Below, piece after piece: positions 45,345-57,884 of a stretch of DNA of 64,000 nt. The translations under genes and the position numbers were made by a program. Every line of letters begins with the position of its first letter. The first letter of the stretch is position 1. Below the pieces are notes generated by a model that saw nothing but the letters and a program-made list of their open reading frames with translations, did no database searches and had not been told where the DNA came from. This stretch comes from Platycnemis pennipes (taxonomy: Eukaryota > Arthropoda > Insecta > Odonata > Platycnemididae): positions 138,712,615 through 138,776,614 of the forward strand of contig OW121848.1 in the NCBI GenBank assembly GCA_933228895.1, read 5' to 3'.

Positions 45345-46874
45345 CAATTAACACAATGATTCCCTCTTGAGATTGCTTTAGAAGCAAATATCTTTCCGTG
45401 AGAGTGAGAAAGAAAAATGTTTTTAGAACTATAATGTACACAATAATATTTGTAACTATTCCTAAGAGTAAAATTAAAATTTTATTTAGTTTCTCAGTCA
45501 TTTTCAATCCCACATGGCTAACAAAATCTTAATACTTTTTACTCGATCCCTCAACTAAAAACACCGTAACATAGAAAGCATTACAGTTCAGGAGTAGTCA
45601 TAGAAATCATTAAATTTATTTTGAATAAGTTATTTGTTGCAATATTTGATATTTTATAATGTATTTCCCATAAATGGTCAGTTTTTCGGAGATATACTTC
45701 TGATGCATATTGTGAAATATTCGAACGAGTGTACCAACATAGTCTGTAATTTTCCGACGAGTGTGTTTAGGTAGAACACAACACCAAAGTCATTATTTAA
45801 GAGGGTATGGTTAACTATTGGATGGTGTGTTGGACTTCTGATTGGAAGCACTGGGAATATCTCTACAAATTCCACTCGTTGATACATCTTTGAATTTGAT
45901 TGCTTTAAAAATGTTCTGTTTTTATTAGGCCTCTTCTTTATTACTTCATGTTTCACCCATGATCTCAAGCGTGTTTGCTTTCGTAATCCTTTTCTCAAAT
46001 CTTTGTGACGATTTGAAAGCCATCCACACCCTAACACTAGCTTGGTTTAGAACGGAAGATTTACAAACATAGTGGTTCTAAAACGTATATAGCCTTTAGA
46101 AATTATGCTCACTGACGTCGGATTCAAAGGAATAAATTAAATTTTGACTTCGTTTAACGTTATTTTTAAATATTGGTGGTGAATATCATATGGTAGCATA
46201 GCTGGGTGGAATAACGTATTTCTGAGTTTCGATTTACCTGAAAGAATCCTAGCTTCGAACACTCCCTCGTATAAGGTAGTCGTGCATGTTGGAGGATTAG
46301 TTTTTTCTGTCAATTGGTGGAAAATGATCTACCGCCTACTTGCCCACAAAATATTAGAGTTACGCTATCCAGGTGTCATCGAGATAGAATTTTGATTTCA
46401 TAGATTTTTTAATATTGATTTTGTGCCGTATGGGATTTCGATTTCGTGCAATATGTTATTTTGATATATACATTGAAGAAATTCGATGCATTTCCCCGCG
46501 ACGTCATTGAGATTTTGACTTGTAAATTTTATGAGTGACTCATACCTTCACAGTTATTAACCCTCGATTTCGAAAAAATTACGAGGAGGTGAGGATGGAG
46601 GTCGATTGAACGTGACATTTGCATCATCTTCTATCCCCGACATTACCTGATTCCAGGAAATAACCGTGAAGGGGTCCATGTGCGATGAAGCTCACGGAAA
46701 TCACCATGTGGATGATTGGTCTCGTGCTCAACACGATTACCACAGCACGGAAATTTCATTAAGGCTAAAAAAAAACACTGCTGGCGCCGAATTTAAAAAA
46801 AGCGACCCCCTGCGGGGCTTTACGTGAAGGCTTGTCGGGGCGAGAGAGCGTTATAACTTCTCGCTTTCAAAGGA
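45345..46874. other. Unassigned sequence
   Basis: A 119-codon minus frame (45678-46037) is basic at its N-terminus (RKGLRKQTRLRSW) but matches no family I recognise. Nothing else is seen. Confidence 0.45.
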
Positions 46875-46915
46875 ACGAGGCGCCGGAATTCCTCAAAAGG
46901 ATGCCGGCGCCTCGT
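46875..46915. repeat. GC-rich 12-bp hairpin
   Basis: ACGAGGCGCCGG (46875-46886) pairs perfectly with 46904-46915 around a 17-nt loop, inside a locally GC-rich patch (about 46790-46930). Confidence 0.9.
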
Positions 46916-47254
46916 CTGGCCACACGGTTCATTCGGCCAACGGCATGGATGCGATCATCAAACGCTTCCTTTTTTCCAAGAGAGACTTGACTCTTGTCAC
47001 TATTCCCTCTTCTCTTCGCTCCCTGGCTGAGTGGCATGCTGCCTTCGGCATTTCATACCTACATCCATTAAAGCGGAAATGTTAAGGCATCTGAGCGCGC
47101 TTACTTGAAAAAATAACCCAAAACTCCCTCAGGATCGCAGGCCAAATACTTTTTTGAAATGTACGGCATTTAGAGTTCTTCATTATAGTCACCGTTAGCT
47201 AGACATCTCCTTTGTTTTTCTTCTCTCATCCCAAGCCATATGGTCTTTATTTTA
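46916..47254. other. Unassigned sequence
   Basis: Nothing recognised between the hairpin and the next LINE. Confidence 0.55.
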
Positions 47255-48055
47255 ACATTGCAATCATCATCATGGGTCAACAACCTAGGATTGGTTTGAC
47301 GCAGCCCTCCACTGGATTCTTCTATCGGCCAACCTCTTCATATCAACGTAACTCCTCTCTTTTACATCCTTCACAACCTGTTCTGTATATCTCACACGAG
47401 GCCTGCCTTTTCCAATCTTTCCGTTCACTTTTACCTCGACGATTGTCTTCATTAGGCCATCGTGTCTTAAGATATGGCCGATTAAATTGCCCCCTCTTCT
47501 TTTTAGGGTTTTCAGTAAACATCTTTTTTTTCTCCCACTCTTCTTAAGACTTCTTCTTTTGTCACTCGGTCGATCCATTTTATCTTCATCATTCTTCGGT
47601 TGCACCACATTTCAAATGCTTCCAGCCTTGACTTCTCTGCTCCTGTTATCGTCCATGTTTCGCTGCCGTATGGTAAAATGCTCCAGATCTATGTTCTAAT
47701 AAAATGTTTCCTCACTTCCACGCTTGTATTTGCAGCTGTAAGTAGAATCTTCTTTTGGTGAAATGCTCTTTTCGTCTGAGCTATTCTACTGGCAATTTCT
47801 TTTTCTTTTCTTCGTCCATCACTGGTTACTCGACATCCCAGGTAGCAAAACTCTTCCACCTCCTAGATTTCTTGTTTTCCTAGTTTAACATTGTTTCTGG
47901 CTTCTTTTCTGCTACTGCATACCTTAGTCTTCTTTTTATTGATCTTCAGATCTTCAGGGAATATCTGGCCAATATCCTTTCCTTATTTCCTTGTGTCTTC
48001 TTTAAATCTCCTTCCTTATCGTCCACGACCGCTATGTCGTCGGCGACATTGCAAT
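47255..48055 (-). mobile_element. RTE-like LINE copy with 10-bp target duplication
   Basis: This is the longest copy of the family here (47265-48045, 781 bp). It is flanked by ACATTGCAAT at 47255-47264 and 48046-48055. Minus-strand coding starts inside the RT catalytic motif (ADDIAVV) and continues through EEFCYLGCRVTSDGR, ASRIAQTKRAFHQKK, VEVRKHFIRT, WTITGAEKSRLEAFEMW, KIKWIDRVTKEEVLRRVGEK and MKRLADRRIQWRAASNQS. It ends with a GTTGACCCATGATGATGATT tail. The codon before ADD encodes Val, not the usual Tyr or Phe, which fits truncation exactly there. Several stops and frameshifts are present. Confidence 0.93.
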
Positions 48056-48144
48056 ATACTTTTAAAATGGACCCGGAGGAAAGGTATAAGGATAGCAATG
48101 TGGGAAAGGATATGGAGGAAGTGTGGATAGATACCCGGAATTAG

Positions 48145-48341
48145 TACACTCTTAACGAAAAGTGCTAAGGAAACTACAGCTCGGCCTCCCATCTGACGGG
48201 CGGAGAACTGAACTGAGGCGCCATACAACCCTTAATTTGGGGCCAGCTTGACAATGAAAAATATCAGCAGATGCCAGGATTGAAACCCGTACCCTCACGG
48301 TGGGAGAACTGTGTCTAACGGTTGCACCAACGCGACACCTT
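48145..48341 (-). mobile_element. tRNA-derived SINE (copy D)
   Basis: The minus-strand head (48341 to about 48270) has GGGTTTCAATCC as a B box. The body carries GATATTTTTCATTGTCAAG, the central block CCGCCCGTCAGATGGGAGGC, then CCTTAGCACTTTTCGTTAAG. The 3' third is missing. Confidence 0.75.
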
Positions 48342-49099
48342 AAAAATTCACTTGAGAAAATAACTTAAACCATAGCGTAATTGCTCACCGTGCGTTTTAC
48401 TATTGTGCGGTCTTCAGTGTCGTCAGAGTCAACCGAACGTAACGTGTGAAACGATTGTAAAAAATCGCGAAAATCTTCTCAAGATGGAATTGAAATGTTG
48501 GCGTGAAATATGTTTATTTTTTATGCCCATAACTGCGCTGATGTTACAAGGTGTGAGAGCTGTAGGGAAACCCCCAAGACCGTGGTGATTCGGCACTTAA
48601 CGCGTTACCTCTGGAATGTCATCCATCGCTCCGCTCCTCTTTCAATTTTTGGACGTGAGAATTAGTGGCTTCAAGAGTTGATTCGTGGGTAGCGACTCGC
48701 CGCCCACCAAACAATTCCTCCCCCTCCTCCACTTATTAATCTGTACCTCCCTTTAATGTTGACCAATGACTTTTTCGACTGGTGTCCGCGTATAGTGCTC
48801 ACCCCCAGGTTGTGACAGGTAAAAGTTTTTTCGCCGATCCTTCTCTAAAGATTCAGGCATTCCAGATGAGAAACACCTCGTGAAAAAAGATTGAACTTTA
48901 CTATGCAGACCTGAAAAATATTTTTTTTTTAGATAATTGGCTGTTTAAAAACAACTGTCAGTGTATAAAAAACCATAATGGATTGATTTATCAGGAAATG
49001 ACTTGCTAAAAGTTATTCCTCTAATAACTTGGGTCTTATATAATATTTCGGGTAGGTGGTCCAGTGTGTAATGTATTTGGTAGATCTGAGTGCAAAGGA
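48342..49099. other. Unassigned sequence
   Basis: A 61-codon plus frame and AT-rich sequence, nothing recognised. Confidence 0.5.
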
Positions 49100-49432
49100 G
49101 TGAATGGTATGGTGGCTAGAGTACTGGCCTCATATCCCGAGGGCTCGGGTTTGAATCCCGGAAGTGAAATATTTTTTTTGTGGTTAACCGGTTCCGACGT
49201 GAGGGCGAGAGCACATCGAGAGCAGTATATCGTCCGTCGGATGGAACGTTAAACCGTGGGACCCCTGGCGTCTTTCGAGAGTCGGCTAATGCCAAAGCCA
49301 GGTTTAGATCCACCCGTCCTTCCCTGAAAATCTCCTTCCTCAATTCATGCACCCACCCATCCTAATTGGCGGAAATAACCTCAGCTGTGAATCATTTTCC
49401 CTGAATAATAACTAAGTATTACTACAATCCAA
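49100..49432 (+). mobile_element. tRNA-derived SINE (copy E), near full length
   Basis: The head has TGGTGGCTAGAGTACTGGCC and a GGGTTTGAATCC B box (near 49147-49158), then a T-run. The body holds TGGTTAACCGG, the central block GTCCGTCGGATGGAACGTTA (49231-49250), ACCCCTGGCGTCTTTCGAG and AATGCCAAAGCCAGG. The 3' tail has GGCGGAAATAACCTCAGCTG and ends TATTACTAC (about 49417-49425). It has no clear target duplication. Confidence 0.85.
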
Positions 49433-49650
49433 TGTCCTGCGTTATAGGTAATGGTTTTCTGATAACTTTTTTAGCTTGTACTTTTCTTTGTGCTTTATTG
49501 AGAAGCTTCAGGTTTCCTTTCTTCTTCAGAAAGTACTTTGCGTGTACTTTCTGATAATTTTCTGTTTTCATGGCATATTTTCAGTAAATTAAGCCTTTTC
49601 ATTTATTAATCATAGCTATCACCGCAATTTGGTAGAATTTCGGATAATTA

Positions 49651-49720
49651 CTATCTACATCTTATTGTATTCTGCAAGCCAGCCAAGGGTTTGTTGCAAG
49701 GGGTGACTCCGCACTAGGGT
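49651..49720 (-). mobile_element. Solo 3' tail of the CR1-like LINE
   Basis: The minus strand shows CACCCCTTGCAACAAACCCT, GGCTGGCTTGCAGAATACA and terminal AAGATGTAGATAG, matching the block order of the 5520-7210 tail. Confidence 0.65.
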
Positions 49721-51294
49721 CTTTTGACGAGTAAACAACCCTATTGCTATTGACTACACTTCCTATCTAACTGTTAAAAACTGATTTATCGAACTAACAC
49801 GGTAACTTCACATGCAAAACAGCCTCCGACCTGTCCCTTATTGACACGGAAGCAACAATCTGTCTCTCAATTTTGTTTCAGCGATCTAACTTGCTACCAA
49901 GAATATCGCCTAATTTCACATTATCGATAGCATTTATTCTTACATCGCTCAGTTTTCTGTCATTGATATCCCTTTTCATCTCTTCACTCCGTCTGCAATT
50001 CTTCTTTTGCGTCAAATCTTGTCATATTTCAGAAAAAAAATCCCCGTTTTCTTTTTCTTGGCCAAGGCTGTTCTCTCTCTTCTTTTAACAAGGTACGTAC
50101 TATGCCCCTTTTACTCCAAAAAAATCAACTCTTGTGTATGTTGTAATTTACAGTTTCCTAATATAATTAGGTAGACCAACACTATTAATGATTATGTATC
50201 AGATTAATAAATCCATGCGAGATTCGGGAATTATGTTGTATTTGGAAGAATATGTACCCAATATTCTATATTTTTACCTAAATAAAAGTGCTATTCAGGG
50301 TTATCGTATTTTATGTATTATCTTCTCGTTGTCCTATTACCTCAACTTGCCTGGGTATTGTCTTTGCCATAACATGCGTTACCGTAACATTGACAGTTAT
50401 TTGGTGGAGAAAACCTCCAGCTGAGATTATTTGCACCCTTGATACTGTAATGCAACGAGGTAGGATTTCTGGAAAACAGAGTAGAGAGAAACCCGGTGTC
50501 GGCACCTCTTCAATGGAAGACTGCTTAACGTTCCACTCGTATATTTGAAGAATAGTAATGAAGAAGGAACCAAAGGTGAATGCTCCATTAAGTGCTAATT
50601 TGTTGAAACCGCTGGATAAGGATCTTATGACTCATTTAGTTTGAGGAAATACCATTTCGTTCTGACGCATCTACAAAAAAAATTAATAGCAATCACCACT
50701 ACAGACACAATAACATTCACTCTTTATAAGTAAATTCTTCATTTATGTGGTCCTAATTAATCTGTATATGGTATCAACGGGCACTGGAAATTGAAAGTAG
50801 AAAGTTTTCATGGCTGACTACTAAAAATGCTGGTAAGGTGCCTTGAGGGAAGATTTATCACGTTGGTGCTAATTGTCCCAATGTTTCTACGTTTTATGTT
50901 TCTGGATTCTCTGTTCCTCATGACCCATTTCTCTACCTACAGGCCATTACCTGCTGCTCATCATACAATAGCTAATTTCCTAATAATTCGGGTCTCCATC
51001 GTTGAGGGTAGTCAGGAAATACATTCGATGCTTAATAATCATCTCCAGCTGGGAAACTTTATGATGTAGTCTACAGAGAACTTTTTGTGACGCACTAAGG
51101 AATCGATAGACGAACTTATCGGCTCTTGCCATGCTGCTGTTACGGAATTGGTTTACGTGCTATTGGGATTAAGTCATCAGCTCTTCGAAACATTGAATGG
51201 TGGATAGCAAGGGAGCTGTGCGCCCACTCTTAGTGCCCTAGTTGGACAACCGGAAGAAATGTCATTGCGATCCTTACTGCGATGCCATGTGACG
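49721..51294. other. Unassigned sequence
   Basis: AT-rich, with no family recognised. Confidence 0.5.
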
Positions 51295-51420
51295 AGCCCT
51301 CCAAGTTTCTTACTCCGTCCGTCGGGTGGGGCGTAAAGTTGTGGCCCCCTAGGCACCTTTCGCTAAGATTTTTTTCCATCCTTCCTGCTTTCCCTTCCAT
51401 TTCCATTTATACCTTTCCTG
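51295..51420 (+). mobile_element. tRNA-derived SINE (copy F), body only
   Basis: It carries GACGAGCCCTCCAAGTTTC, the central block CGTCCGTCGGGTGGGGCGTA (about 51316-51335), CCCCCTAGGCACCTTTCGC and a C/T-rich stretch like the other copies. Head and 3' tail are not recognisable. Confidence 0.65.
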
Positions 51421-52749
51421 CTGATCTGAGGTGCCTTAGAGTGCGGAACAGATTTGAGACCACCGATTGAATAGGGGCATTTTGATAGTTAAATATTGTC
51501 AACGTTAATGAACTTTAGTCCTCATTATTTCCGTCACTGTGGTCAACATTAGATTGAGTTCTCGTTCCCCACACGTTGGTTGCTTATGTTGTTTTTACAA
51601 CTTTCCTCACGTAGGCCATTCACTCATTTATTTTTTTGCAATGGCTTGTACGGACTGATGGAACGAAAATAATTTTGTCGGCCAAAAAGGCGGAGAAAGG
51701 AGCTCCATTGAAAGCAAGAGAATTAATTTATTTGGCCATATTTCGCGGCGTGTTAGTTCACTGTTGACAATTATGAATGGCGTAGTGCAAGCGAAGCCAG
51801 CTCAGCGCTATCTAAACTCTCGGAAAAAAAACGTTATAAAAGGAGTATTGCATGATTTAACTTATTCGAAGACTACATGCAAAAAGATACGACCTTTCAA
51901 TATAGATAATTTAATAAAAATTAACAGACCCTTCACATTAATTGTTAGGCGGAGAGCTTATTGATTGCAGAAAAAAATGATATGACGAAGTATCAAAAAG
52001 CAATGCGGTGATATACAATCAATTACTACACATTCAGTGGAAAGTTCGGCAGCGTAATTGCATAGGTCATCGCATTTCCTTGGAAAAATAAAGATAATGT
52101 AAAAGCCAAAAATTATTATTAAAAAGCCAATTATTTCTAAAATTATATGCTTAAAAATTACTATGGCTACGTGGTCTACACGAGAGCTTGCAAGTGGATT
52201 ATGTGCAATAAAGATGTACCGTGTCAAGGCCCCGTGATGTTGTCAGCAAATCATATTATTCGTAAGTTTAAGAAGAAAGCACTGCAGCTTTGACCCAAAA
52301 TTGCAACATTTAGTTTTGTAGAATAGTAATAGCAAAACTCGCCAATCACTTGGCCTCTGCAGCTGATAAAAATTTCATCTGCTGAATTCAAAATGTTAAA
52401 TTTCACCTCAAATACACTTTAGTTTTCGTATTCAAGTTTTACTCAACTGTCATGCCTTCAAGAAAACGCCACGACTGAAAATGATTACTGTCTTAGGGGA
52501 AACAGTCGGCCGCGGTGGTAATGGCTCCTTCATCCTTCTTTCGCGTTGTCACCATTCCTAACACTAAAGCAAAGTTATTAGTAGCATGGCGCTCTTAGTA
52601 ACTGACCCAACAATTCACTCTACGGATTAAGATTAATGAATTGAACCACTGGACTAAATTTAAACCTTGGCGATCACATTTTAGCTCTTCTTAGCGCGAC
52701 TAAAATAGCGATAATAAGAGCCCACTCGTTATGAAGATACGTGATCATG
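51421..52749. other. Unassigned AT-rich sequence
   Basis: Nothing recognised. The minus frame at 51958-52227 is low-complexity hydrophobic. Confidence 0.5.
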
Positions 52750-52808
52750 CCCCTGATCGGTAACGCTTCGGGTTGGCAACCTAAATTTCGCGAGTTTGAA
52801 TCAAGACC
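52750..52808 (+). mobile_element. tRNA-like SINE head, degraded
   Basis: CTGATCGGTAACGCTTCGGG and CGCGAGTTTGAATCAAG match the head type at 5341-5402 and 26672-26736, but on the plus strand. Confidence 0.45.
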
Positions 52809-53525
52809 TCGGTATGGATAACGTGTCTATCTTAAGGATAATATGATGCTAGATTTTGAAGTGTAACCTTAGCAGTAGAAGGACCTTAAATGCGAATCTA
52901 CGTCTACTGCCCAGGAGGCTAGGGTAGGGGCGGAGGGAGTTCCGTGATTCCAGTTGGGTTCCGGTTATAATGGGGCAATAAAAATTTATGGGACTCCTTT
53001 TTTCAATTTTCTGAAATTTCCCTAGTCGCCGCGTCTTCGCTTTATTATTGACGGCCACCTACGTGAGATTCCATGTCGGACCCCTTCGCTTACTGCGCCA
53101 GCAGTAGTTAGGCCTCGACGTTTCCGAACACCCGCGAGCGATGTCCAGCGAACGGGAATGTGTGTTTGGAGCTGTAATGACACGCCATGGGAGTAAATCT
53201 GCTGTCTCTTGGGATGTTCACGTCAGAAATAATGAGATGAGTATCCCATTTCAGCTGTCAATACCAAGAGAGAGTGAACACCGCACGCCTGCCAATTCAT
53301 GACATGTAGATCATTATTTCACCTTCGGCGCTGCTCTTTCTTGGAATATTCCGCCTTGACTGGGAAATCAGGGAACTCAAGGGACGTACTAGTACAACGC
53401 TATAGATGGTAGAGGAAATGTCCCGAGAAATTTGTAAAAATTGTCCAAAAGAAATTAATGGATTTTAAGGGTTTTACGCGTCCGGCTTTAGCAAGCACAT
53501 CCCAAAAGCTAAATTATACCATTTC
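52809..53525. other. Unassigned sequence
   Basis: AATCTACGTCTACTGCCC near 52894-52911 could be a further, very diverged CR1-like tail, but this is too weak to call. Confidence 0.45.
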
Positions 53526-54097
53526 ACTAAAAGGTCATTTTACCAAAAGAAGATCCTGCGTACATCTGTAAATACAAATGTGGAAGTGAGGAAACATTTT
53601 ATTAGAACATGCATCTGGAGCATTCTACTATATGGCAGCGAAGCATGGACGATAACAGCAGCAGAGAAGTCAAGGTCGAAGGCATTTGAAATGTGGTGCT
53701 ACCGAAGATTGATGAAGATTAAATGGATCGAACGAGAGACAAAGAAGTCTCAAGAAGTGTCGGAGAAAATAAATTTCTACTGAAATCCCTAAAAAGAAGA
53801 CGGAACAGCTTAATCGTCTATATCTTAAGACACAATGGCCTGATGAAGACAATCGTAGAGGGAAAAGTGAACGGTAAGAATGGAAAAGGCAGGCCTCGTG
53901 TGAGACATACAGAACAGGTTGTGAAGGATGTAAAAGAGAGGAGTTACGTTGATATGAAGAGGTTGGCCGATAGAAGAATCCAGTGGAGTCCAAGGAGTTA
54001 TGTCAATATCAAGAGGTCAGCCCATAGACGACTTGAGTGGAGGGCTGCGTCAAACCTATCTTAGGATTGTTGACCGATGATGATGACTAAAAGGTCA
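53526..54097 (+). mobile_element. RTE-like LINE copy with 12-bp TSD and C-terminal duplication
   Basis: The insertion 53538-54085 (548 bp) is flanked by exact ACTAAAAGGTCA at 53526-53537 and 54086-54097. Coding starts near the QKK segment and reads VEVRKHFIRTCIWSILLYGS, EAWTITAAEKSRSKAFEMW, KIKWIERETKK, then (after a shift) MKTIVEGKVNGKNGKGRPRV and RSYVDMKRLADRRIQW. That last segment is duplicated in tandem as RSYVNIKRSAHRRLEW (about 53940-53988 and 53994-54037) before WRAASNLS. The tail ends GATGATGATG. The frame is broken near 53753-53783. Confidence 0.95.
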
Positions 54098-57000
54098 CAG
54101 AATATTACTGCGATAAACGCCATAAAAATGAGGAGAAAATCCGAAAATGCTACTCTTTGGTTTGTGTCACCACCATGATGTCTTTTGGGCGAGACAGTTT
54201 CTACAGTCATCCTGTTGGAAGTTAATTCGAGGGTTTGCTGGAGAAACTCAAGTCGACGAGAGACGTCCGGGCGTTTCCCGGAAACCACGAAAGTCATTCC
54301 ATTTTGTGGAGGCATATCAAATTTTTGCTCGATTCATGGTGACGACAATAGTAATAAAGCAATATATGCGCCATATTCTGCAAAAAAAAACATTCGATCC
54401 ACCTCGAAAAAGTAGCATCATGATATCTACGAGTATTAAGATCGTTGATAAACGATGATTTTTACCCGCGGTCAGAAGTTAATATCCTCCCATGGCGGAA
54501 AGGCGTTTCAATACACCACTACTACCATGCGCTGTAGGGTTAGATTGTCTGATTTTCGAAAACTGCATTTGCAAGTAAACAGTTGCTCTTCTACACTTGT
54601 TTCGTTAAGGCATATCATAAGCATTCTCGAATCTCCGCGAAATCAGTGATACGTTATTCAACGATCCATCCTCCTACATCTTAAACGGGGGGGCGTGGTC
54701 GGAGTCGGCTTTTGCGAAACACCTGGTGGATCCCCTCAGGGGACCGCGACCGTGACCCATCGATTTAACGCCGGTCCGAGATGAATTCCCTTGCGTTTCC
54801 TTCCCGTTCCGCCCGCCTTCCTTCCCCACCGTCAATCGTCTAACCAGGAAAAGGCGGTCAGCAGAGCGACCATCGCGTGTTTGCGCGCCGCTCCCTGTCC
54901 CAATGACGCTGACCGCTGGTTTCGTAAGGTGGGTGGGACGTCGGCGACTCACCTTCCGTTTCCCGTGGAAACCGACCAGTTTGTTGACAAGTCGTCTTAA
55001 TTTACTCTTGGGTACGGCATAAAAATTCTGGTGACCGCATCCTGGGATGTTTTATGAGTTAAAAGGACAATCTAGGCGAAACGGTGCTCGGACCTTTTCG
55101 TGGTTGAATTCTTTAAACGCCTAGGAATGAAGCCATAAGGTTTTCCTAATATGCGACTTACTCTAAACGGCCCAAGTTGTCTAATTTGACTACAAATTTC
55201 ACCCATAGCCATATCTATTTCAAGGGTAAAATGATTCATCCGGGATGAGAGTGTTCTTTTCTATTAGAAAATCTTAGAACTACGACACTCCTGCTGTCTA
55301 ATGCTTATTAGAATCCTCCACTAGTGCAAAATGCATCGTGTTTACTCCTAAATATGAGAAACAAGTCTCTGCGTTGAAGTCAATTGTCGATGTTTTTGTC
55401 TTTCTCACAAAAAAAATAAGTGAAGGTTAAGGTAGCCATTTTGAATGTTTACCGTTCACCTTTTTTCAAATGTTACTTCAAGGCAAGTAGATGAAAATGT
55501 TTATGTACCCCACTTTGGTCTCAGATAATTAACCAAATGAAATGAAATGAAGTCAAGACTGAAGTGACGGCTACCGAGAAAATACCTTAATGTGACCTAA
55601 TAGCCTACTTTACGAAATGTAAACCAGTGTCATGATGGCGAAGCGTTCGCCTTGATGTCTTTATGCGATTGGATTTTCATGAGAAAACCTTATTTTTTTC
55701 AATAAACGGTACATCTAAGCAATCTCGACTTTAGCAAAAGTCGAGCAAAAGTACTTTAGCAAAACTCGACGAAGGTATGAAGGCCGGAAAAAATTAGCAA
55801 ACGGATTGAAATAATTTCGAGAATGAGAGAAAGAGGTAAAAAACAAACACTATCAGGACTGAAGTAAGACATTGCATCCACTTCTTCGCATTCCATTTCT
55901 GAATGATGCATGTCGTAAACAAGAGATTGTATTTCTCCCCTTGAATGTAGGGAAGTCAGACGTAATCATTTCGAGAAGAGAAAATCCTACATGAGTTTTT
56001 TCGCCGGATGGGTATTTTTTTCGATATATTGAAGATTTCTGCTCCCATTTTTCTATGTAAAAAGTACCTGTTAGCGCTTTATCATTTCTCAGCTGAAACG
56101 TAGCGCTAACGAACTGTAATACTTCACATATCACTTTATTCATAATTTACACTACGCATAAATGAAGAAGTATGGGTAAGGTGGTAGGGGAGCAAAATAT
56201 AGATGGCCAGCGAAGTTAAAAGTCAACAAAAGTGGATGAAAGTCATTTTGTGAGGTAAAGGAATGTTGAAGATGTCATAATGGGAAGAGGGTTTGGTAAC
56301 GGGGGGTGAGGGGAGTGAAGAATTGGCTTCATGGTATGGAGATAGGTAGGAGACATGAAGACGTCTTATACGAAATGGGGATGGCTTCGAAATATTCGGA
56401 GGTGGGGATCGGTGGTAGAGGCTATTCACTAATAAGCCTACCAATACATAGAATACATACTAGTAAAGATTACTTTTTGGCGGAAGGTAATTTTTTTTTG
56501 CTTTCAGTTCATTCTTTAATTTCACTTCAAGATATTATTTTCGGCATGGCCTATTTTTTTTACTCACGCAAAATTATCTTACTCAGTTGATTAAGTGAAA
56601 GAGCTTATCTTTTACGAGGCTAATCTCCGCGCATTAAAGTTTTAGCTTAATTCCGTACGCTCAACAATTCTTTCCCGGGAATTCCTGCAGAATCATTGTG
56701 AGGAAAGAGGTGTTGACCGATTAGGAAGGATGTTGATTCCTAGCGGATTCTTAGTCGCCATGCACTCCCGCCGGAAACTGGAGGAATAATCGCTTACTAC
56801 CTCCCGCTGCGGATGAACTAACCCTCCACTCTCCACTCCACTAATGCGTGCCACCTCATGAGAAATTATGGTTCCGGAAAGCAATGCTCGGAATAGTTCC
56901 AGAAAAAGTGGAGGGATAGAGAAAGTGTTCCGCTCGGACGCCAAGTCATCGGTATTTCAGAGGAAATAGATAATTCCATTCGGAGGAAAAAAGTCCTAGC

Positions 57001-57884
57001 TCACGCTTAGTCAGGCTTTCATTTACTCCTCCAAAGCCATTTCCGTAAGTTTCTTCTTCGCATTTTTACTTTGAGATTTTGAGCACTGTCTCTTCCAGTT
57101 ATAATTTGTGTTTTTGGAAGTGTCTCATTATTTTTTGGCGAAGAAAATAATGACTATTGCCACGCAACTAAATATTATGTTGTGATGGAGAGAAAATGTT
57201 ATGAGCTTGTTCTTTTAAATGCTATCTTGGTATGCTTTCCCATTAATGTGGAAAGCTACCCATAATTTTTCAACTTTGCAATTAGAAATACATTAACAAG
57301 CCGGTACCTGCAATGACTAGTTCCTATGGCATTATAAAATTATGGTATTTTCAGTTGAATGGAGAAAAGAAGTGGAGGGGTTTTAGCTGGGGGAAAAGAA
57401 AATACGCTTTGCAACTACATGTCCTCTATGTAATCGAGCCAGGTGGAAACGAGTACACCGCCCTTGAGTGATACCAGCTCCGACGTGGTTTGATGGCAAA
57501 ACTGGCACATCTCTCCACCAATGGAGTTAATTTGATTATTCGATAAGAAACACTCTGAGATGGAATGTGGCCTGAAGTGGTCTTGGGACTTAAATCGTTG
57601 AAGATGGGGAACGAAATAGGTTAGAGGCTTTGGGATGTGGGCTTGAAAAGGGATGGAAGAGACTATAGGGGAATCCGGACAAAGTGTAAGCCCGTATGGT
57701 GGGTGAGGAAGAAATTTAACCTAGGAAGAAAAAGAAGACGGAGGTAGTCTTTAAGGGCAAAGGGCACTAAATCTCCACCTAGGGGGAGAATGATTGGTGA
57801 GAGGAAGGAAAAGAAGAGGGATTATGGACAGCATTAAGGAAGGTAGAAGAAATGAATAGTTTAAGACATGTTTAAGACCTGGAA
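54098..57884. other. Unassigned sequence
   Basis: A GC-rich patch at about 54660-55000 has overlapping frames on both strands (92 and 69 codons) without domains. A small hairpin pairs 55724-55732 with 55737-55745. No gene is called. Confidence 0.45.

Noticed and set aside
45678..46037. 119-codon minus-strand frame, considered as a transposase remnant
   Set aside because: A basic N-terminal segment slightly recalls Harbinger nuclease-type proteins, but no catalytic or diagnostic motif follows, so no call.
52888..52935. Additional CR1-like 3' tail
   Set aside because: Only the terminal CTACGTCTAC and a loose G-rich block resemble the family; too diverged to call.
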